A program made the translations under genes and the position numbers. Positions 60,280 through 64,000 of a stretch of 64,000 nucleotides of DNA are shown here, one piece after another. Source of the DNA: JBBSBL01 sp963735885 (GTDB lineage: Bacteria; Actinomycetota; Thermoleophilia; Solirubrobacterales; Solirubrobacteraceae); NCBI GenBank assembly GCA_963735885.1, contig CAVTMP010000004.1, positions 496,001 through 560,000 of the forward strand, in the 5' to 3' direction. Within the stretch, counting starts at the first letter, position 1; each line of letters begins with the position of its first letter. Below the pieces are notes generated by a model. The model was given only the letters and a program-made list of their open reading frames with translations. It was not told the DNA's origin and searched no databases.

Positions 60280-61761
60280 ATGAGCACGATCACCCCCTCG
60301 CGCGAGCGGGCCGTCGTGGACGCGGTGCCCAAGCGCCTGCTGATCGGCGGCGCGTGGCGCGACGCCACGGGCGGCGCCACCCTGGACGTCGAGGATCCCT
60401 CCACCGCCACGCCGCTGTGCCCCGTGGCCGACGCCACGCCGGCCGACGGCGTCGCCGCGCTCGACGCCGCGGTGGCGGCGCAACCGGCCTGGGCCGCCCA
60501 CCCGCCGCGCGAGCGCGGCGAGATCCTGCGCCGCGCCTTCGAGGCCGTCGTCGCGCGCGCCGACGACCTCGCCCTGCTGATGACGCTCGAGATGGGCAAG
60601 CCCGTCCACGAGTCCCGGGCGGAGGTCGTCTACGCCGCCGAGTTCCTGCGCTGGTTCAGCGAGCAGGCGGTGCGGATCGAGGGCCGGTTCGCGGCGGCCC
60701 CGAGCGGGACGGGCCGGCTGCTCACGATGCGCCAGCCGGTCGGCCCGTGCCTGCTCATCACGCCGTGGAACTTCCCGATGGCGATGGGCACGCGCAAGAT
60801 CGGGCCCGCGGTCGCCGCCGGCTGCACGATGGTCGTCAAGCCGGCGCAGCAGACCCCGCTCTCGATGCTCGCGCTCGCGGAGATCCTCGGCGAGGCCGGG
60901 CTGCCGGCCGGCGTGCTCAACGTGATCACCACGCACTCGACGGCGGACGTCATGGCCCCGCTCATCGCGGACTCCCGCGCGCGGAAGCTCTCCTTCACCG
61001 GCTCGACCGAGGTCGGGCGCAAGCTCATCGCCCAGTCGGCCGAGAGCGTGCTGCGCGTCTCGATGGAGCTCGGCGGCAACGCGCCGTTCCTCGTCTTCGA
61101 CGACGCGGACCTCGACGCGGCGGTCGAGGGCGCGGTGATCGCGAAGATGCGCAACGTCGGCGAGGCCTGCACGGCGGCCAACCGCTTCCTCGTCCAGCGC
61201 GGGGTGGCCGAGGCCTTCACGGCGCGCCTGGCCGAGCGGCTCGGCGCGATGTCCGTGGGGCGCGGCACCGAGGACGGCGTCGAGGTCGGCCCGCTCATCG
61301 ACGGGCGCCAGCGCGACAGCGTCGCCGAGATGGTGGAGGAGGCCGTCGGCCGCGGCGCCCGGGCCGTCGTCGGCGGCTCGGCGCCGGGCGGCGCCGGCTA
61401 CTTCTACGCCCCGACCGTGCTGGCCGACGTGCCGCTCGAGGCCCGGGTCCTGCGCGAGGAGATCTTCGGCCCGGTGGCGCCGATCGCGGTCTTCGACGAC
61501 GAGGCGGCGCTCGTGGCGGCGGCGAACGACACCGAGTACGGCCTCGTGGCCTACGTCTTCACGCGGGATCTCCAGCGGGCGCTGCGCGTGGTCGAGGGCC
61601 TCGAGACCGGGATGGTCGGCCTCAACCAGGGGATCGTCTCCAACGCGGCGGCCCCGTTCGGCGGGGTCAAGCAGTCCGGCTACGGCCGCGAGGGCGGCGT
61701 CGAGGGCATCGGCGAGTACCTCGAGACGAAGTACGTGGCCGTGGCGATCCAGGGGGAGTAA
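60280..61761 (+). CDS. gabD: NAD(P)-dependent succinate-semialdehyde dehydrogenase
   Basis: 493 residues. ALDH motifs: TPWNFPMAMGTRKIGPA, KPAQQTPLSMLAL, FTGSTEVGRKL, catalytic Glu in SMELGGNAPFLVFDDADLD, catalytic Cys in NVGEACTAANRFLV, EEIFGPVAPI, and GVKQSGYGREGG near the end. The KPAQQTPLS and EACTAANR details favour the succinate-semialdehyde branch, feeding the GABA shunt or the TCA bypass. No GABA transaminase gene is adjacent. Related short-chain semialdehydes are also possible substrates. Confidence 0.88.
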   Translation: MSTITPSRERAVVDAVPKRLLIGGAWRDATGGATLDVEDPSTATPLCPVADATPADGVAALDAAVAAQPAWAAHPPRERGEILRRAFEAVVARADDLALLMTLEMGKPVHESRAEVVYAAEFLRWFSEQAVRIEGRFAAAPSGTGRLLTMRQPVGPCLLITPWNFPMAMGTRKIGPAVAAGCTMVVKPAQQTPLSMLALAEILGEAGLPAGVLNVITTHSTADVMAPLIADSRARKLSFTGSTEVGRKLIAQSAESVLRVSMELGGNAPFLVFDDADLDAAVEGAVIAKMRNVGEACTAANRFLVQRGVAEAFTARLAERLGAMSVGRGTEDGVEVGPLIDGRQRDSVAEMVEEAVGRGARAVVGGSAPGGAGYFYAPTVLADVPLEARVLREEIFGPVAPIAVFDDEAALVAAANDTEYGLVAYVFTRDLQRALRVVEGLETGMVGLNQGIVSNAAAPFGGVKQSGYGREGGVEGIGEYLETKYVAVAIQGE

Positions 61762-61886
61762 GAGGCAGGACAGTCGTGGCGGAAACCCGGCCGTTCTTCG
61801 GTGCGTTGACGTCGCGCGTGGCGTCGGGTTAGGGTCGGCCGTCGGACCAGCATTCTGGTCATCGCCACGATCTGGAGCGTGCTCGG

Positions 61887-64000
61887 GTGAGAACGTTGCG
61901 AGTGACAGCCGTCCTCCGGCGCTCCACGGGCGCGCCGCCCTGCTTTGCTCCTGGCCGACCTCTTGTCGCGCTCGCGGCGCTGGCGGTGCTCGCGGTCGGG
62001 GCGATGGCCGCACCCGGCCAGCCGGACCCGTCGTTCGGCAGCGCGGGCAAGGCCGTGATCGACTTCGGCGGCAGCGACGGGGCGTGGGCGATCGCGGCCC
62101 AACCCGACCGCAAGATCGTGCTCGCCGGTGAGACCTCGGCGGGCGCGTCGCCGAACGACTTCGCCGTCGTTCGGCTGAACGAGAACGGCTCGCCGGACAC
62201 GTCCTTCGGCACGGGCGGCAAGACGACGATCGATTTCGGCGGCGACGACCGTGCGTTCGCGGTTGCGCTTCAGCCTGACGGCAAGATCGTCGTCGCCGGA
62301 CAGTCGGGTTCCACGGCGATGGCGGTCACCCGGTTGAACCCCGACGGCTCGCTCGACGGCTCGTTCGGGACCGGCGGCACGTCGCGCATCACCTTCGGCG
62401 CGGCGACGAGTGTCGCCACCTCCGTGCTGGTGCGGCCCGACGGCGAGATCGTCGTCGTGGGCAACACCACGGTGCCGCTCACCCAGACCGACTTCACCGT
62501 GGTCTGGCTCACTCCGACCGGCGCGCGTCGATCCGTCCGTCGGTGACGGCGGGCACAAGATCGTCGACTTCGGCGGGGATGACCACGCCCGCCGGGCGAC
62601 GCTTCAGGCCGATGGCAGGATCGTCATCGCCGGCGACTCGACGGCGGGCACCGGCGGGCACAACTTCGCCGCCTCGCGGCTGAATCCCGATGGCTCGGTC
62701 GACTCGTCCTTCGGCGCGGGCGGCAAGGTCACGCTCGACTTCGGCGGAGATGACAGTGCGGATGCGGTGGTGGTGCAGCCCGACGGCAAGGCGGTCCTCT
62801 CCGGGGACACGACGGCGGGCGCAGGTGCCGGCGATCTTGCCGATCGCGCGGCTCAACCCGAGCGGCGGCCTCGATACCTCGTTCGGCGCCGGCGGGAAGA
62901 CGACCGTCGACTTCGGCGGGCAGGACGTGGGTCGGGCGGCCGCGCTACAGCCGGACGGCGCGATCGTCCTCGCCGGGGGCACGGCGAGCGCCGGCGGGGA
63001 GGACTTCGCGATCGCCCGCTTGACCCCGGCGGGCGCCCTCGACGGCGCGTTCGCGACCGGCGGCAGAGCGACCGCCGGCTTCGGTGGCGTCGACGTGGCG
63101 CGTGCCGTCCTGCTGCAACCGGACGGCAAGATTGTCGCCGCGGGGGTCGGCGGAGCCGGCGATTTCGCGGTCGCGCGCCTTCTCGGTGGCGGCGGCGGCC
63201 TGGGTCCACTCCCGCCGGCCAATGCCCGGCAGTGCCGGGCCAGTGTGCTGGCGCTGGTGCGCGGGGACTGGCGCTGCGTGCGGATCTCCGGCATCAACGA
63301 CGCACTGCTGCCCGGGCGCTCGGACGTGCCGGGATATCGCTCCGCGGGCGGCGGGTCGCGCGTGGCGCGGGCCGCGCTGAGCGCCCCGGTCCCGCGGGCG
63401 TTGCGCCGGGCGCGGACCCAGGGCGCGGCGTTCCGGGCTCGTGGCCGCGGGCTCTCCATCGGCGTCTTCTCGTTCTCGACCTCCGCCCGGGCCGCAGCGG
63501 GGCTGCGGACCCTGGCCCGTGGTCGCCGGCGCGTCGCTGTGGCCAGGGGCGTGCGTGGCCTGCTGCGCGTGCGCTCGACCCGGCGGACGACCGACGTCGC
63601 CATCGCGTTCCGGTCGGGGCGGACGATCGGGACCGTCCGCCTTCGCGCCCGCGGTCGCCGCGCCGGGGCACGAGCGGCCGTCGTCGCCTACGCGCGGCAG
63701 CTCGCCGCCCGCCTGCGGCGAGTGCTGGCCCTGACGGCGTGGCAGCGGACGGTCGATGGCATCGGGCCGGACGGCTCGTTCACCCCGAAGCTCGCGCTGC
63801 AGGCGTTCGCGATCGCCTACGGACCGCTGCCCGGCGTGCGGCGACCGGCGGGACCGGCGGGAGGCGCCGCCGGATGGGACGTCGGCGATCGTGATGGTCT
63901 ACCGCGTCTGGGATCGGCTGAGCGCCGCGCAGCACCGCGCGATCGATCGCTATCTCGGCCTGCCGAACGACGCGAGCTCCCCTCGGTCGGCCCGGACCGC
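61887..64000 (+). CDS. Secreted delta-60 repeat protein, frameshifted and cut by right edge
   Basis: It starts at GTG 61887 with a signal peptide (ALAALAVLAVGAMA). About seven delta-60 repeats of 50-60 residues follow, each with DxSFGxGGK-TxDFGG and QPDGKIVVAG, a beta-propeller-like pattern. Three single extra bases break the frame (near 62524, 62838 and 63860); removing them gives one continuous chain. The C-terminal part (from about 63220) is Arg-rich, then VRSTRRTTDVAIAFRSG and VYRVWDRLSAAQHRAIDRYL at the window end. The function is unknown; it is probably an envelope or extracellular protein. Confidence 0.75.

Noticed and set aside
56278..62013. A 1911-codon open frame on the minus strand opposite lon and gabD
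   Set aside because: GC-rich third positions keep the opposite frame open; its translation is low-complexity Arg/Ala/Gly/His with no domain, while the plus strand has well-defined families.

Overview
The window comes from a very GC-rich Actinomycetota genome. Gene content, GTG starts, short TANNNT boxes set 6-12 nt before start codons, and the order aspS / mnmA / alaS / ruvX / mltG / aroE / pilB-T-C suggest class Thermoleophilia, probably a Solirubrobacterales member. That placement is inference from style and gene order; no marker was aligned. Nearly the whole window is coding and most long reading frames on the opposite strand are GC-driven shadows.

Layout. 1-4.6 kb: a large minor pilin (cut by the left edge), a secreted PKD-domain protein, and an asparagine-synthetase-like protein. 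4.6-15.4 kb: a stress/dormancy island with a flavoprotein reductase, two UspA proteins, a GAF-GAF histidine kinase, a GT4 trehalose synthase, a wax ester/triacylglycerol synthase, a P1B-type ATPase cotranscribed with a NarL-family regulator, and a two-CBS protein. This is the gene set of the mycobacterial DosR regulon packed into 9 kb, and its intergenic regions share a CTAC(G/C)GA-type motif. 15.5-21.1 kb: two secreted or envelope proteins, a B12-binding protein coupled to a GNAT acetyltransferase, a 2TM protein and a methyltransferase. 21.1-24.2 kb: an accessory-looking segment with a hairpin-rich spacer, a peptidoglycan amidase and two divergent lipoproteins, one of them beta-lactamase-like. 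24.2-31.6 kb: type IV pilus motor genes pilC, pilT, pilB, then aroE, mltG and ruvX. 31.6-42.5 kb: alaS, an IscU-like/MnmA gene, a thioredoxin-like protein, aspS, hisS, a metallo-hydrolase, a small membrane protein, a formiminotransferase and an M29-like aminopeptidase. 42.5-48.2 kb: an ICMT-like protein, tRNA-Met, a TAP-type hydrolase, a class III aminotransferase and a receiver/thioredoxin-reductase fusion. 48.2-53.9 kb: broken PIN and VOC genes, dodecin, a TetR/YceI/FMN-reductase operon with clear operators, a PASTA lipoprotein and a Ser/Thr kinase. 53.9-64 kb: a CtpE-like ATPase, Lon, a double cupredoxin, a succinate-semialdehyde dehydrogenase and a delta-60 repeat protein cut by the right edge.

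Data quality. mltG, alaS and mnmA (30.6-35.4 kb) contain many single-base shifts, almost all insertions. Isolated ones lie in hisS, the 40.3-40.7 kb membrane gene, the formiminotransferase, the receiver/reductase fusion and the delta-60 gene. The affected genes include essential ones, so I treat these as sequence errors rather than decay and annotate each as one gene.

How the parts work together. The pilin and PilB/T/C form a type IV pilus or competence system. The 6-15 kb island looks like a hypoxia or energy-stress response that senses through GAF domains, signals to a NarL regulator, and outputs lipid storage, trehalose, Usp and CBS proteins. The central block is a translation and cell-wall housekeeping cluster with short stop/start overlaps that imply cotranscription.
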